Assembly: GCA_028571685.1 (NCBI GenBank)
Contig: CM053140.1
Location: forward strand, 64,238,201-64,302,200
DNA length: 64,000 nt
Direction: 5' to 3'
DNA from: Heterohyrax brucei
Lineage: Eukaryota; Chordata; Mammalia; Hyracoidea; Procaviidae
Positions 48,251 to 61,574 of the stretch are shown here, one piece after another; position 1 is the stretch's first letter, and each line of letters opens with the position of its first letter. Made by a program: the position numbers and the translations under genes. Below the pieces are notes generated by a model. That model was not told the DNA's origin. It made no database searches and saw only the letters and a list, made by a program, of their open reading frames with translations.

Positions 48251-48918
48251 TCAAGCTACCTAAATCCTTATTTATTTTTAAACTAGGTGATCTGCCAGAG
48301 ATTAACAGAGATATATTAAAAATCTTGCATGATGACTTAAACTTTATTAAAATTTTTTGTATGTCTAGCAGTTTTTATTTATTCATGCTATGTTATTTAG
48401 CATGTAGAGTTTTACTGCGGATTAATTCTGCATTTTATTAATAGAAAAGAACTATCTCTTCCTTTCCTTGTGAAATGTGAGAGAAGGTCTCAAATTTATC
48501 TTGAATAAATTGAATTCATTTTTCTGTGGTTTACCATCTTCCCTTCATTGCCTCCCTTCCATTTTTTAATTGGGTGATCATGTTTTTCATCTCTCTTCAA
48601 TCTCTCCTCATGTCAGACTGCTCTGTTTTCATTATTGCTTATTTTTGTGTTGTAAATATAATATTCTCTCAAATCCTGTTAAGAATACAAACTAGGAGCT
48701 TTAATTTTTTTTTTCCTTTGTTGCTTACAGGAGGATAATTAGCTCTGATTCCTCTGACAGGTCCCCTTCTTCTGATCTACTCAATATTTTCACATACCCA
48801 GTTATCTTTCTTGTCGACACACTATTACAGTGGGAGAAAGGAAGCATCCAGTACCCTGTTGAGGGAGCAGAAGAGCAAAGCCAGAAGAAGCCACAGTAGA
48901 AAAGTATCTACTCAGTGT

Positions 48919-48940
48919 TCTTGTGTGTGTGTGTGTGTGA
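48919..48940 (+). repeat. (GT)n microsatellite
   Basis: About ten GT units between CTT and GAGATGG. Confidence 0.9.
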
Positions 48941-49679
48941 GATGGTGCAGTCTCTCCTCCAAAGAGCATAATTACTCTTGTTAGGCTAAGAGCCATACCA
49001 CTGCTCAGCTTTACTCGGCTCACCAACAAATTCAAGTGAAAGCCATAAAGTCATGTCAAGAGGTAATCATGGCTGTAGACCTGGCACTTCCAGAAGAGCT
49101 AGATAGGACTGAAGTTCGGTCCCTGTCAGTGGACCCTAAGGTTCTGCTGCTCTGAGTTAGGTGGTTCTAGAGGCATTTTTCTTAAGGTTTCTACCTTAAT
49201 ACATAGAATTTCTTTTCATTTATGTCAATTGTGGTTCAATTAACTCCCGTCTCAATCTGGGCTTTTTGTTAGAAATTCCTTTAAGTTGTATGTGAAGTCC
49301 CCTTTCCTAATTTTCAGCCTGAGATCACGCTTCCCTGTTTTTATATTCCTTTTAGTCATTACAACGGGATTGGAAGAGGATGTAGTTACATGCAGGAGCT
49401 TCATTTGCCTTCTTGAGCAGGAATCTGCCTTTCAATATACTCTTGCATTTACAGGCTATTCTTGTCTTGTTGATGCCAAGGTAAAAATAAAGAATACCTA
49501 CAGGGGACCAGAAGAGAAGGAAGAGGTAGTTCTGGGATACCAGTTCCGGTAAGCAAGAGTAGGGTTAATGAAATGAACAGCTGTCACGGGTAAGGAACAA
49601 GCATGGGGTCACAAATGCATAAAAACAGGCCAACTCTATGGGTCAAAAATGCGGAACTATATAAAAGGTTGATACATTT

Positions 49680-50035
49680 GAATTCTGGTGTTAGTTAAAA
49701 ATACTGAATATACCATGGACTAGCAGAAATACGAATCCATCCATTAGTTTTAAAAGAATATAACCAGAATGTTCCTTTGAAGTGAGGACAGCAAGGCTTT
49801 GACTTGCTTACTCTGGACACATCATCAGGAAAGAGCAATTGCTGGAAAAGGACATCATGTTTGATAAAGTAGCAGGTCAGGGAAAATGAGGTAGACTGAC
49901 ATTATAGTCAGAACAATGGACCCAAACACACCAATGATTATGAGGATGGCACAGGGCTGCGAAATGTTTTGTCCTGCTATATGCAAGGTTGTCATCAGTT
50001 GGAGCTGACTCAAGGTCAACTAACAAAGACAACAT
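49680..50035 (+). mobile_element. RTE LINE 3' end
   Basis: Plus-strand copy of the last about 350 bases of the RTE family, including TGAATATACCATGGACT and a degraded CAACTAACAAAGACAACA tail. More diverged than the other RTE copies. Confidence 0.8.
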
Positions 50036-52213
50036 AGCTTGGGAAGGTTAGTCAGATGCATGAAATGTTGTATCTTGGGAGACAGGCAAGGTGTGGAGGA
50101 GGTGACCAGCCTCCTAAGTCAGGAGTTTAGATGGGCCTTTGGGTTTCTTTGGAGGGGCGGAAAAGTCATTGGGATTAGGAACACCCAGCAATCCTGTAGA
50201 TGGGTCTGTTACACTAGGACCAGGTGAGATGGATTTGGAGGCAACTCTGATCTCTAGTTTCCTTTTGCACATATTTCTGTCAAGGCAGACAAGAAGTTCA
50301 AGTTCAAATAGCTGAAGGTGACCATGGCTGTGAATGGCTCTGAATCTCATTTGGGAAACTATAGTTGTAAGTTTCTTTTCGTTCTGAAACAGTTCTGGTA
50401 TTTTCTGTGTCCTAGAGCAAGGGGTACTCAGGCTAAGAGCTTGAAAGAGGAAGAGGATACATTATACCACCCCGATCTCCTGTGTGCCTTCCCCTCCCTT
50501 CCTGAGGGCCAGTTCTAAGGATGGGGCCCTTGAATGGCCCTTCAGCTAGGTCAGAAGCCACAGTATAACCCTCTGAGGAGCATACTAAAGGGGCTCAGAT
50601 TCAGCTTTTGGTCTATGATGTTGGGCTCAATATTACAAAGCTAAAGGTCTCTACCTGCTGGGTGGCAGGGCCACCTGGCAGGTGGCTGTAGAGACAAAGT
50701 CTGAAATCTCCCTAAGAAACATAGGAATTCAGCGTCTCTCCCTCTTTCCCCCAACTCTGCAGGAGTACCTGGAGTCCTGCATCCTGGCTGAGGACACCCT
50801 GACCTCTGATTTGGGTTTTATGCCTTGTATCCGTCCCTTGAAAAGTCTTCCTTCTGTCTATCTACTCATCTGCTCACCTGACCCTGAGGCTAACATCCTG
50901 ACAGTGTAGCTGTGCAGGCACACCCGCTGCCTATGTCTTAGGTGCTACTCGGAATCTGGATCGCCCAGTGAAGATGCTTGAGCAGTGGACACCTTACATG
51001 TGACTGCCAGCGCCCTGGGAGCCAGATCTGCTGGTCCTATCAGCTGCACACACAGGACAGCTGCTTATACTCCCTTCAAAATGTAAAAATGACAATAGGT
51101 CACGAACATGTCTTTTTCTGCAGGGCTAGCAACAGCCCTCTGCATCCAAGAAAGCCTCCGCATTGCCCCGCTCACACTCCTTTCACCTGGATCACTGCAG
51201 AGTAAGTCACTCGGGCCCTGCTGTCTCTGGCTGTGTCCTCTGAGATTCTACTGTTCATGAAGAACAAATGGATAGAGAGCAGTGAAGAGGGATGACAGAA
51301 GACATGGTGCCAGAAGAGTATAAAGCCCTGATTTTGTGCTCACTTACAGGGTGCTGCATACTTGGTGTGTGTGTATCTGGGGAACTTAAAGGTTGAAAGT
51401 AGTTCTAAGAAGCCAATGATACAGCCCTAGGCCCCATGGGGATTGCTCTGTCCTACTTCATGCAAATCTAGTCCCAGTTCACTATCTCACACTCTGGGGT
51501 TCAGAAGGATCAGGAAAGAGTGAGAAATGCCTTCCAAACACACACATATGCGCGCACACACAAACACGCACCACAGAACACGTCCTAGAGGTTGGGTCAA
51601 GAGTGTCATCTGTGTGCAAGGAGACTACTTTGCCACACCTACAGAGAATCCTGAAGGATGGAAAATTCAATACTTTCCCCTTTGGATTTCCTGGCATAGT
51701 GACCTCTGGTTCTTTCAAATTTTTCTAATGTCAGAACTTGTCTGGCTACAGGGAATAAAACTATATTGAGAACAAGCTAAACTAAAGACTCGGCCTAGGA
51801 TGAAAATGGTCATACTCTCTTATGAGAGTTTCCTTATAATCCATTTTAATAAGAAAGCTTTTAATAAAGTCTCTAAAGTCAACTCTTTGATCTTTATTGA
51901 AGAAACTTAATCACGTCTACACAAAGAAATGTAAGACACATATATGCTCAGTGTCTTAAGGACTCTCTGTTACCTCAAATCCAAGTCACAGCATTTCTTT
52001 CCCTAAGGTCTATCTTGAGTCTACTTTGTTGAACCCCACTACCATACACAGGCCAGCACCATTGCACTCATACAAAAATACACCAAGACAAGTACGTGAT
52101 AAGACACGGATCCCCAGACTCAAATAAATATAAAGAAAGAGATTCCCACATGTGGGAACATACATAGAAAAGTGTCCACATCTACAAATACATTAGCTAC
52201 ATAACGGTATATG

Positions 52214-52275
52214 CACGTGTGTATGCGTGTGCGTGCGCACACACACACACACACGCACACGCACACACACACACA
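52214..52275 (+). repeat. TG/CA-rich microsatellite
   Basis: A (TG)-rich half, GTGTGTATGCGTGTGCGTGC, runs into a (CA)n half, so the tract can fold back on itself. It lies about 340 bases downstream of the 52.6-kb exon donor and is UG-rich in the CSMD2 transcript for the CA part. Confidence 0.9.
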
Positions 52276-52449
52276 TTCTATCAGGTCTTCATACATTGAT
52301 GATTGAGATTTACAACAGAAAACTTGATCTACTGGCCACTCCAGCTGAATTTAGTATTATTTCTTGTAATGCACTCCACACATAGTCACACACGCACTTA
52401 AGGGCAGCCACCCTGTGAGAAAACACAAAGCCACATCTTCAGACATTCA

Positions 52450-52809
<360 letters not shown>

Positions 52810-53023
52810 TTAATCCCCAGCCCCTGCACATGGGACACAGAACTCGCAGCTCTGGAGCACCTGACAAAGATGGCAACTTGCCTGCCTACCTGCCAAAATG
52901 CATGTTTACCTGCCCCTTCGCCTGTCTGCCTGTAAGACTGCTTATCAAGCTTAAAAAAATACCTGGCCACCAGAAGTGATGTCTGATTGCTTATCTGTCT
53001 CCCTCTGTTTGTCCCTAGTCTGT

Positions 53024-53042
53024 GGGGGGGGGGGGGGGGGGG
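53024..53042 (+). repeat. Poly-G run (19)
   Basis: Nineteen consecutive G; C19 in the CSMD2 pre-mRNA, about 240 bases upstream of the 52.6-kb exon acceptor. Confidence 0.9.
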
Positions 53043-53229
53043 AAAGTACCAGACACCCTTTACTTTCACAGTACAAGCAGCCACTTCCCACACCCGTTTG
53101 TACAATGTCATAGCAACAGACAGAACCGCGGGGGGTGTGAGAGGAAGATGGGGCAGCCAAGAGCGGAGACAGGAAGTATCAGAGGACAGAAACTAACAAG
53201 GGAACAATACCAAAGAATAGTCACTAGCA

Positions 53230-53425
53230 TCTTCTGAGCCTTTATATGCAAAACACTATGATAAACACTTTCCAAGTGTCACCTCAGCTATTTGTCACAA
53301 TAAACAGACCCATTCACTAGATATAATTATCATCTCTGTTTTAAGGATAAAGGATGTGGAGCTTAGCAATTTAGATCAAGTCTCTCCATTCATTGAAGAA
53401 GTGGGGTTGAGATTTCATACTCTGT
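53230..53425 (-). repeat. MIR
   Basis: GAGCCTTTATATGCAAAACACTA, ATTATCATCTCTGTTTTAAGG, then GGATGTGGAGCTTAGC. Confidence 0.75.
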
Positions 53426-53459
53426 GGTTCCTAAATTAAGAACCCCAAAAGCTTCTTGT

Positions 53460-53541
53460 GGAAAGTCTGGTGGCATAGTGGTTAAGGACTATGGTTTTAG
53501 TGTAGCTATGAGGTGGAATCAACTCAATGCCAATGGTTTTT
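53460..53541 (+). repeat. AfroSINE with internal deletion
   Basis: The head GTCTGGTGGCATAGTGGTTAAG joins directly to the end TATGAGGTGGAATCAACTC; about 75 central bases are absent. Confidence 0.82.
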
Positions 53542-53570
53542 TTTTTTTTTTCTTTTTAAGGCTTCTTGTT

Positions 53571-53727
53571 GGAGCCCTGATGGTGTAGTGGTTAAGTGTT
53601 CAGCTGCTAACTAAAAAGACTGGCCGTTCAAATCCACCGCTTCCTCCTTGGATATCCTGTGGAGGCAGTTTTACTTTGTTCTACAGGACTGCTGTGAGTC
53701 GGAATTGACTTGAAGGCAATGGGTTTA
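53571..53727 (+). repeat. AfroSINE
   Basis: GGAGCCCTGATGGTGTAGTG to GTCGGAATTGACTTGAAGGC, followed by a (TTTA)n tract at 53730-53750. Confidence 0.92.
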
Positions 53728-53728
53728 T

Positions 53729-53750
53729 TTTTATTTATTTATTTATTTAA
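53729..53750 (+). repeat. (TTTA)n microsatellite
   Basis: Five or so TTTA units grown from the tail of the AfroSINE at 53571. Confidence 0.9.
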
Positions 53751-53756
53751 GGCTGC

Positions 53757-54015
53757 TAGTTAGCTGCCTTTTGATTGACCCCTGATTGACAGTAACCCCA
53801 TACATTACGGAATCAGACACTATGATCCCAATGGCTTTCATTGACTAATTTCCAGAAGTAGGTCTCTGGGCCTTTATTCCTAGTCTCTCTTAGTCTTGAA
53901 ACATCATAGCAATATGTAAACCTCCATTGACAGATGGCTTGTGGCTTTGCTTGAGGAGCATGGGCTGGGAATCAAACCTGGTCTCCTGCATGGAAGGCAA
54001 GAACAGCCACTGCCC
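53757..54015 (-). repeat. tRNA-Gly-headed SINE
   Basis: The right end reads CTGGTCTCCTGCATGGAAGG on the plus strand, the reverse of a tRNA-Gly anticodon region; the left part has the AfroSINE/RTE-like GATTGACAGTAACCCCATAC end. Confidence 0.75.
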
Positions 54016-54149
54016 TCTTTCCCTCCCCTCAGGGTTAGGAGACATTTTTAGCACAGAGATTTTGAAGTCTTGTTTCATTCAACAGGTAGTGAACTCACTC
54101 CCCCTTCTCAAAAGTCTGGTTCTCCTCCTATAAAATTAAGCCTTCTTTC

Positions 54150-54330
54150 CCTATTGTTCCCATAGAATGTCTACATACCTTTGTTTATAGCACTCACTAC
54201 ATTTTTCTCAAATTATCTGTTAATATTTCTTGTTCCTCCACTACACTGTGGGTCCTTTGGGACTGGGTCATATCTCTTTATCCCCAGCAGCCCCTCAATG
54301 CCAGGCACAGGGCAGGTATCAGCAGTTGAA
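54150..54330 (+). repeat. L2 3' region
   Basis: ATAGCACTCACTACATTTTTC, CACTGTGGGTCCTTTGGGAC and CAATGCCAGGCACAGGGC. Confidence 0.75.
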
Positions 54331-54414
54331 TGGGGAGGTGGTAGTACCTGTGCTATAGATAAGGAGATCTGCCACTGGAGCTCTGGGATCTTAAATACTT
54401 AAGAAGCCTCTCCT

Positions 54415-54615
54415 TGCATTCTAAAAGTGCCCTGGACCTCCCTGCATCCCACCACCTGCCACATTCTACTAGGACTGCTTGTCACTTGCCTGTATCCCTC
54501 ACCCAAACTGTCAGCTACTTCAGGGCTGGGGTCATGCTTTGTTCATCTGTGAATCTCCAAGGCTTAGCCCAGATTGTCTGTAAAATAAATATTTGCCAAA
54601 TGAATGAATGAAGCA
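54415..54615 (+). repeat. L2 3' region, second copy
   Basis: GTCAGCTACTTCAGGGCTGG, GAATCTCCAAGGCTTAGCCC and ATAAATATTTGCCAAATGAATG. Confidence 0.72.
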
Positions 54616-55299
54616 ATACAGAGCATTCTGACCTCAGAAGATGTACAGTTCTAAAAATAATTAGGTTCCAGAAGGATTTAAATATAAGTCCAGATGGTGA
54701 GGCCATTATTTGTCTGGACATATGGGGAGTTCAGAACATGTCCTGAATCTTTGAGGCTGATGGAAGGATTTCTGCTTTCTCCAAACCATCTCTCAGTGTC
54801 CTCTTTCTGGTTGGCAGAACAATGAGATCAACTAAGAAGACACTGTTTTGATGACATATTTAACCCTAATTACTCTCAGCCCAGAGTGTATTTGAAGAGA
54901 GTGGCTATGTCCCACCACCAAGTTGCTATTTTTCAGAGGTGCCCTGAGAGTCGTCTAGTTCAGGACTAGTATTAGTTGCCTAAGACCTTCCACAAGCCAT
55001 CATTTGTCTGGAAGAAGAAATCTAGTGCGGTGATATTTTAAACTCAGCCTGTTTGCAAAGTGACCAAATATTCATGATGAATGTGCTGGCCTGGGCTATA
55101 AAACTAAAGGCACAGCAGTGGACAGGCACCTAAAAGGAGGTGTCAGCTGATGACTTAGGTAGATATCTTTCTAGTGTGTGTAAATTTTGCGGGTGAAGGC
55201 CTTGAGAAGAGGCGCGTGACGGAGTGCCGTCCACATCTGGGCATTTCTTTCTCAGCCCCATCAGAGGGGTGGCCTTGAAGGACCTCCCCATCGTCTCTG

Positions 55300-55520
55300 G
55301 GAGAGCCATGGAGCACAACAGAAAGAACATGGACTGCAGAGTCAGACAGACAAGTTACAGCAATCCTCTGAGCTTTGGTCTCTTCATCTGTCATCATCTG
55401 GGAAATACAGTATCCTCAAAAGGCTACAGACACTAACTGAATGAGATTTTTATGTGTAAGGCAGGTACTCTAGTGGTTGGCACACAGTATGCACTTAGCA
55501 AACATTATTCCTGTTCTTTT
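55300..55520 (+). repeat. MIR
   Basis: Well-ordered copy: AACATGGACTGCAGAGTCAGAC, TGGTCTCTTCATCTGTC, GTTGGCACACAGTATGCACTTAG. Confidence 0.85.
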
Positions 55521-56984
55521 TCCCTATCTGTCCCAGATGAATTCACGTGGCTTAACCTACTTCCATCTTGAACCTTAACTGCCCATCTTCTGGGGCAGGT
55601 AGAAAGCCCAGCAGACCTCTTGGGAGGCCTGGATTAGCTACCCGACAGTCACAGAATCCCTGCCATTCCCAATGCCTCTCGTCTTCTGCCCAGTTTCTGA
55701 CCAAGCTGGCTTCCCTTAAGTACAGGCTTTGGCATACTCCTGGAGCCCCTTTTTAGCCCTGGCTTCCTGCACAGCAGCTACATGCTACTTCTCTGTCCCG
55801 GGTTCCAGCACGACCCTCTCATCTCTCTCACACACCCAGCACATTTACAGGGATGGAAACACGGTTCACAGCGGCAGCTGTGGCCAGTCTTTGGCCAATC
55901 CCTGGGTCCTGTCTCTGCCAGAACCCCTGTCCTGAGCACCATGGCCAGTCCAGGAGGGTCGAGAGACATGGCAGTTGGTTCTGGGAGAGTTTCCAAAGTA
56001 ATAGGGGAAGCAAGCAGATGAAACTGAAAATCCAAGCAGAAGCGTAGGTGGGAACAGTAAAGTGCTCCTGAGAAACAAGCGGGCGCGTGCACAGGAAAGT
56101 GCTGCAGCTGTGGCTTCTGTTGTCCCTGTCAGAAGAGGTCTCGATAAGGTCAGGAGCTGTAGCTTATCCATCAGTCTGAGGCTCCCAAGGTAGAGGGTCA
56201 GGTCTTCTCTGCCACACTAGGGATCCCAAGGACAGGGCCATGTCCCTTGTTGCAGACAGGGGTCCTTAGGGGTCAGGGGCTGTCTCACTCCCATCACACT
56301 ATGAATTAGAGCCCCGGGCTGTTCATTTCCTTCTCTGCTGGGAATTCTCCTGGTAACACTGCATAGGCTAATTCATCCAATTTACACCTATAGTACATAC
56401 AGCAACTGGGAACCTCCCCAGCTGGGGTGGGCATTCCCATGGTACCTCTGGCCTGAGCCTCTGCGGCGGAGCTGGTTGTAATTAGAGGTGATTGTAATTG
56501 CCAGGCGATATTAATAATATGTGAGACAGAAGACAAATATAATAATGAAAATACTGTGAGATGTCATGAACAAACAGTAATTGGAATAATAGCTTAAAGA
56601 ATGAGTTTATGTAATGAGATCAAAGAGGCAAGAGTTTAAAGACTGTGTGCACATGGAGTCCTGGATAATCCCATTCAGAAAAACTTCCTCTAGAACTGCT
56701 GACATTTTTCCAGGAAGGAAAAGAGCCGCTGGCAGCCAGTATCTTAAGAAAGCCGTGACAATGCCTTAGCTCTGGACCCAAAGGCCCTTTCTTGCAGCCA
56801 GACTGGTAAAAAAGCTGTAACAAACAAATGGAAAAGAACTGGGGGAAAGAATACACTCTCTGCAAAAAAGCACAAAAATAATCTAAAAACCATGATAGGG
56901 GATGGCCCTTCAAAACGGTCAATTCAAAAAAAGAACTGATAGGATACTTGGTTTGTGTAAGCTCCTATGTAAAAAAAAAAATAA

Positions 56985-57124
56985 ACAAGCCCATTGCCGT
57001 CAAGTCGACTCCAAGTCATTGTGACGACACAGGACAGAGTAGAACTGCCCCATAGAGTTTCCTATGAACTCCTGACCTTTTGATTGGCAGCTGTAGCTCT
57101 TAATCCCTACACCACTAGGATTTT
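56985..57124 (-). repeat. AfroSINE
   Basis: CAAGCCCATTGCCGTCAAGTC to CTACACCACTAGGATTTT; the middle is short by about 15 bases. Confidence 0.9.
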
Positions 57125-57299
57125 CGTAAGCCCCTATACAGTGTCTGAGAGACTTACAGACACAGTTTTCTGCGGAAAAGGAAGCAGCCTTCAAAACTGC
57201 AATCTACGTTGGCTCTTTCTTCATTTGCTTTTCAAACAGCTCAGTTTTGACTCCAACTTACGAAGAAGGGGAACTGGCCTACAAGGAGGAGTTGTGTAT

Positions 57300-57425
57300 G
57301 AGTCAGCATCTATGAGTGAGCATGTGTGAGTGTGTACAAGTGTGAATATAGCAGTGTGTGTGACTGTGGGTATATGCACACACATGTGTGAGAGTATGTT
57401 AGCGTGTGTGTATGTGCAAGTGTAT
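57300..57425 (+). repeat. TG-rich low-complexity tract
   Basis: Imperfect (GTGA/GTGT)n, including TGAGTGTGTACAAGTGTGA and TATGTTAGCGTGTGTGTATG. The open frames across it on both strands are low-complexity artefacts. Confidence 0.8.
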
Positions 57426-57604
57426 CCAGGCACAATGGGTGGATTCTTTGGGGAATGGTGTACAGGAGAACGGATACACCTTGGGATGATTTATTGGGTC
57501 AAAGTGGAATTCCACACATACCGGTCTTGATTTTTCCTCCCTGAGACTGTAAAACGTTATTGGTGCAATGATGAGAAGGGATGGCACCTTGTGGTTGTGT
57601 AAAT

Positions 57605-57722
57605 TACGTCATCTAACCTTGGAATGAAATCTCCCTTTGCAAAGGAGGAAGCTGAGGCTAGAGGGGATTTAGCAGCTCAGCTAAGACCTAAGAGCCAGTC
57701 AGTGGCAGAGCAGGCACTTGAT
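57605..57722 (-). repeat. MIR fragment
   Basis: TTTGCAAAGGAGGAAGCTGAGG and AGCTCAGCTAAGACC match the antisense core. Confidence 0.65.
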
Positions 57723-58194
57723 CTTTGGGTGTTGTGACTGCAGAGCTGGGACCCATCCCATCGCACCAGCTGTTTCCACTGCACCCCTCCGCCGACCCCT
57801 ACAGAACCCTGGGGCTCCATGGGTGGTTTCAGGCCAGGCTGACCACAGAGGCCTCTGACATACCAGCCCCTGTCTGATCAGTGCAATGTTTTCCAATCTG
57901 TTTTGTACACAGTATTAGGGTTTTGTGTAATATTTCACTGTAAGCATGAATTTCATGGCTAACAGTGAGTCTGGTTAAAACCCCATTAACATATCTGTGT
58001 TAGATCGAACTCTGCATTGCAAGTGCTGAGCAAACAGAACCTTCGACCCTATAAATCAGGGACAGCAACTGCTTCAGCTCCCTGGGATGTCACCCTACTC
58101 CGGCCTTTCTTAGTGCTCTGGCGAGGAGGCAGAAGGATTGTAGGTCAGAGCCACCCTCCAAACAGCCCCTCCCTAACCTGGTCATCTATCCTTC

Positions 58195-58559
58195 TCCCTG
58201 TGACCTCAGGGTGGGTCCTCAAACATGCTGAGCACGTCCAGGCTCAGGGCCTTTGCACTCTGTCACATCTTCTCCCAGATGTCCCAGTGGTCAGTTTCCT
58301 GGATTCCTTTAGGTCTCTGCTGAGATGTCAGTCATCGGACAGGTCTTTCCTGACCACTCTTAACAGATAAGCAACTCCATCCCAGAATTCTCTGAGCCAA
58401 CTTAGTTTTACTCTGAAACCTTCAACCCTACCTGATATATTACACCTCTAAGAGTTCACGGCCTGTCTGCCCTATTAGGTAGCCAGTCTGTGAATGGAAG
58501 ATTTTTTTGTTCACTTTTCTATCCATAATGCTCTAAGCAGTGCCTGATACGTAATAAAA
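58195..58559 (+). repeat. L2 3' region
   Basis: CAGGGCCTTTGCACTCTGTC, GGTCTCTGCTGAGATGTCAG, TCTTTCCTGACCACTC and CAGTGCCTGATACGTAATAAA in L2 order. Confidence 0.85.
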
Positions 58560-58698
58560 CTCACTGCTCTTGAGTCAATTCCAACTCAGTGACACTATAG
58601 TCTGGAGTAAAGACAGAGTTTGCAAGGAGCAGCTGATGGATTTGAATTGCTGACCTTCTGGTTAGCAGCCAAGCTCTAACCACTGTACTACCAGGGCT
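58560..58698 (-). repeat. AfroSINE
   Basis: ACTGCTCTTGAGTCAATTCC to CTGTACTACCAGGGCT; the center is eroded. It follows an L2 end directly. Confidence 0.87.
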
Positions 58699-59014
58699 TT
58701 GACACATAATAGATGCTCCAGAAATGAGCCCAACTGTGCTCCTCTCTTTCCCCAAGCTGAGCTGGAGAAGTCTTCCTAGGTTTTCTCTAAGGGCTAACAC
58801 TTATCTGCTCCACCAGACTGGGACTCCCCTGGGCAAAGATCATGCTTGCCACTTGTAGGGTCACCCAGTACTCATCCAGACTTCTCTGCAAGAGGCATCT
58901 TTAATTCATGAGTCCATGTGTTAAGGGTGGGTAGATGAGCATATACTGAAGTCAACTTCATTTGAATGTCTGCTTGGCAAAGGCCCACTTTGCAAAGGTC
59001 CGTTTAGTCTATGG

Positions 59015-59160
59015 AAAAGCCCCACAAAGCAGGCATAGCCATCCCTGTTTTACAGATAAGGAGGCTGGAGCAGAAGGAGGTTAAGGGACCTGCCTGAGGC
59101 CTCCCTGCAGGTTAAGTGTGTGGTCACTCAGTCTCAGATCCAGCCTTTGGGGCTCTCCAC
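59015..59160 (-). repeat. MIR
   Basis: CATCCCTGTTTTACAGATAAGG and GGAGGTTAAGGGACCTGCCTGAGG; ends about 70 bases from the sushi exon donor. Confidence 0.78.
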
Positions 59161-59200
59161 TATGCCACAGCCATTGACTAAAGCTTTGCCCACCCCACTA

Positions 59201-59554
<354 letters not shown>

Positions 59555-60534
59555 TCACACTAACTCACAAAAGCTAAAGAGAAAAGGAGAGACAGCTCAA
59601 GAGGAAGAGAGGCCAAGAGTGAGGCAGTGGAAAAGGCCATGTCATCTTTGGTTGGTCCGGCTTCTTCACCACTGTGAGCAGTTAGTCAGGAGCGTTGCAT
59701 TTCTGGATGTATGCCTCCTGAGAGTGTTGATGAACCTCCTCATGGACTGACCCTCTCCTCCTCTGCCCCTTCATCTCCATCTTAACCCCAAGCCACAAGG
59801 CTCTCTCTCTCTCTCCTGACTTTTTCTCTCCAGGCACTGAACAAGAAAAATCCAATCATCTCTGTACAAGAGGGTCAGGATATATGACCCAACCTAGGGC
59901 AGCTCATATTGGGAAAGAGAAGTCAAGTGTGTCACTCAAAGCTATGTCTCCACTGGCACTTGGGCCCAATGATGAGTCTGATTGGGGTGGCATTTATGGG
60001 CAAGGTATGAACATAGTACCTGTCTAGTGAATGTAGAAGTGGCTATTCCCTTGCCCCAAGGGCCTCTTTCTTATATGGAGGATATCACCTCAGGGTGCTC
60101 CATGAGGAGGGAAGGAGGGTCTCTCTCATGCAATGGGACAGACTGGCTGGATATATGCCATCAGTCAGGCCAGCCCGGACAGCCAGGCTAGGCACATAGC
60201 ACACGACTTCTGCTGCTGAGGTACCACTGTGGGCCCAGTTTCTAATGGCCAGGTAGGTACCGCTTGCCCATCCCAGGAGGAATCTACCTGATATCTGGAC
60301 TCCTGGCTGAGAAGGCAGGACCCGGGGCACATTGGAACGAGGACAGCCAGTAAACCTGATACTAGTTTCTCTTTTTTTTTCCTTGAATGCTGCATAAAAG
60401 AGTTTGCTTTTCAGGATTCCTAAATGCAGAGGTAAATATTTATTGACACTCAGTTACCACTGATGAATTGACAAAGGCAACTCAAAAGGTTTGATGAGAG
60501 ACTCAGGGGGCAGTGAGTTTAAGATCACGGTGGC

Positions 60535-60622
60535 AGAACAATTTGAGGAATGTTATCAGTGTCACTGAAGTGTACATGTACAAATTGTTAAAATGGTGTA
60601 TATATTTGGCTCTGTATACTTT
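60535..60622 (+). mobile_element. L1 3' UTR tail
   Basis: GTGTCACTGAAGTGTACATGTACAAATTGTTAAAATGGTG is the terminal segment of an L1 3' UTR; the poly-A region has turned into the CA microsatellite that follows. Confidence 0.65.
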
Positions 60623-60648
60623 CACACACACACACACACACACACACA
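60623..60648 (+). repeat. (CA)13 microsatellite
   Basis: Thirteen uninterrupted CA units replacing the tail of an L1; about 450 bases downstream of the 61.1-kb exon donor, so (UG)13 in the CSMD2 transcript. Confidence 0.92.
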
Positions 60649-60945
60649 AGATCACTCATTAAAAGACTCCAAATGAGACTAAAACATTCCAATATATTAA
60701 TTTTGAACTTCTTTCTCTTCTTCTTTGTTTTAAATTGCAGTCTGTGAAATGGTAGAAGTGGAAGCAAGAGAAGAATTTGGAACTCCGAGGGCAAGGGGTG
60801 ATTTTTGTGAGATTCTCAAATTTATCCAGCTAGGTAGGTCATTCAGAGCAAATTCCAAAACACTTTCAGAGAAGAAGATCCCTCAACAAACCCACTAATT
60901 CCATTTATACCCATTGTAGGAGAGTTCTTCCTTGTGTTTAACTCA

Positions 60946-61404
<459 letters not shown>

Positions 61405-61574
61405 TTACAAATCACTACCATTATGCATCGACAAATATAGACAGGCAAACCTGAAAGAATGAAGCTGAACACAGCACTGCCCATGAATTCAGTTAGGGGA
61501 AAAGGCCACCACTTTATGGTTGTCAACATTTGGAAGGGAGATTTATGGTTAGGTCTGTGAGGGCGTGTCACAGT

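Noticed and set aside
55778..56171. Overlapping open frames of 60-104 codons on both strands in GC-rich sequence
   Set aside because: The length is expected by chance at this base composition, frames overlap in all directions, and no domain, splice pattern or start context supports a gene.
57221..57433. Open frames rich in Val, Cys, Thr and His in a TG-rich tract
   Set aside because: They are products of a low-complexity TG/CA repeat on both strands.
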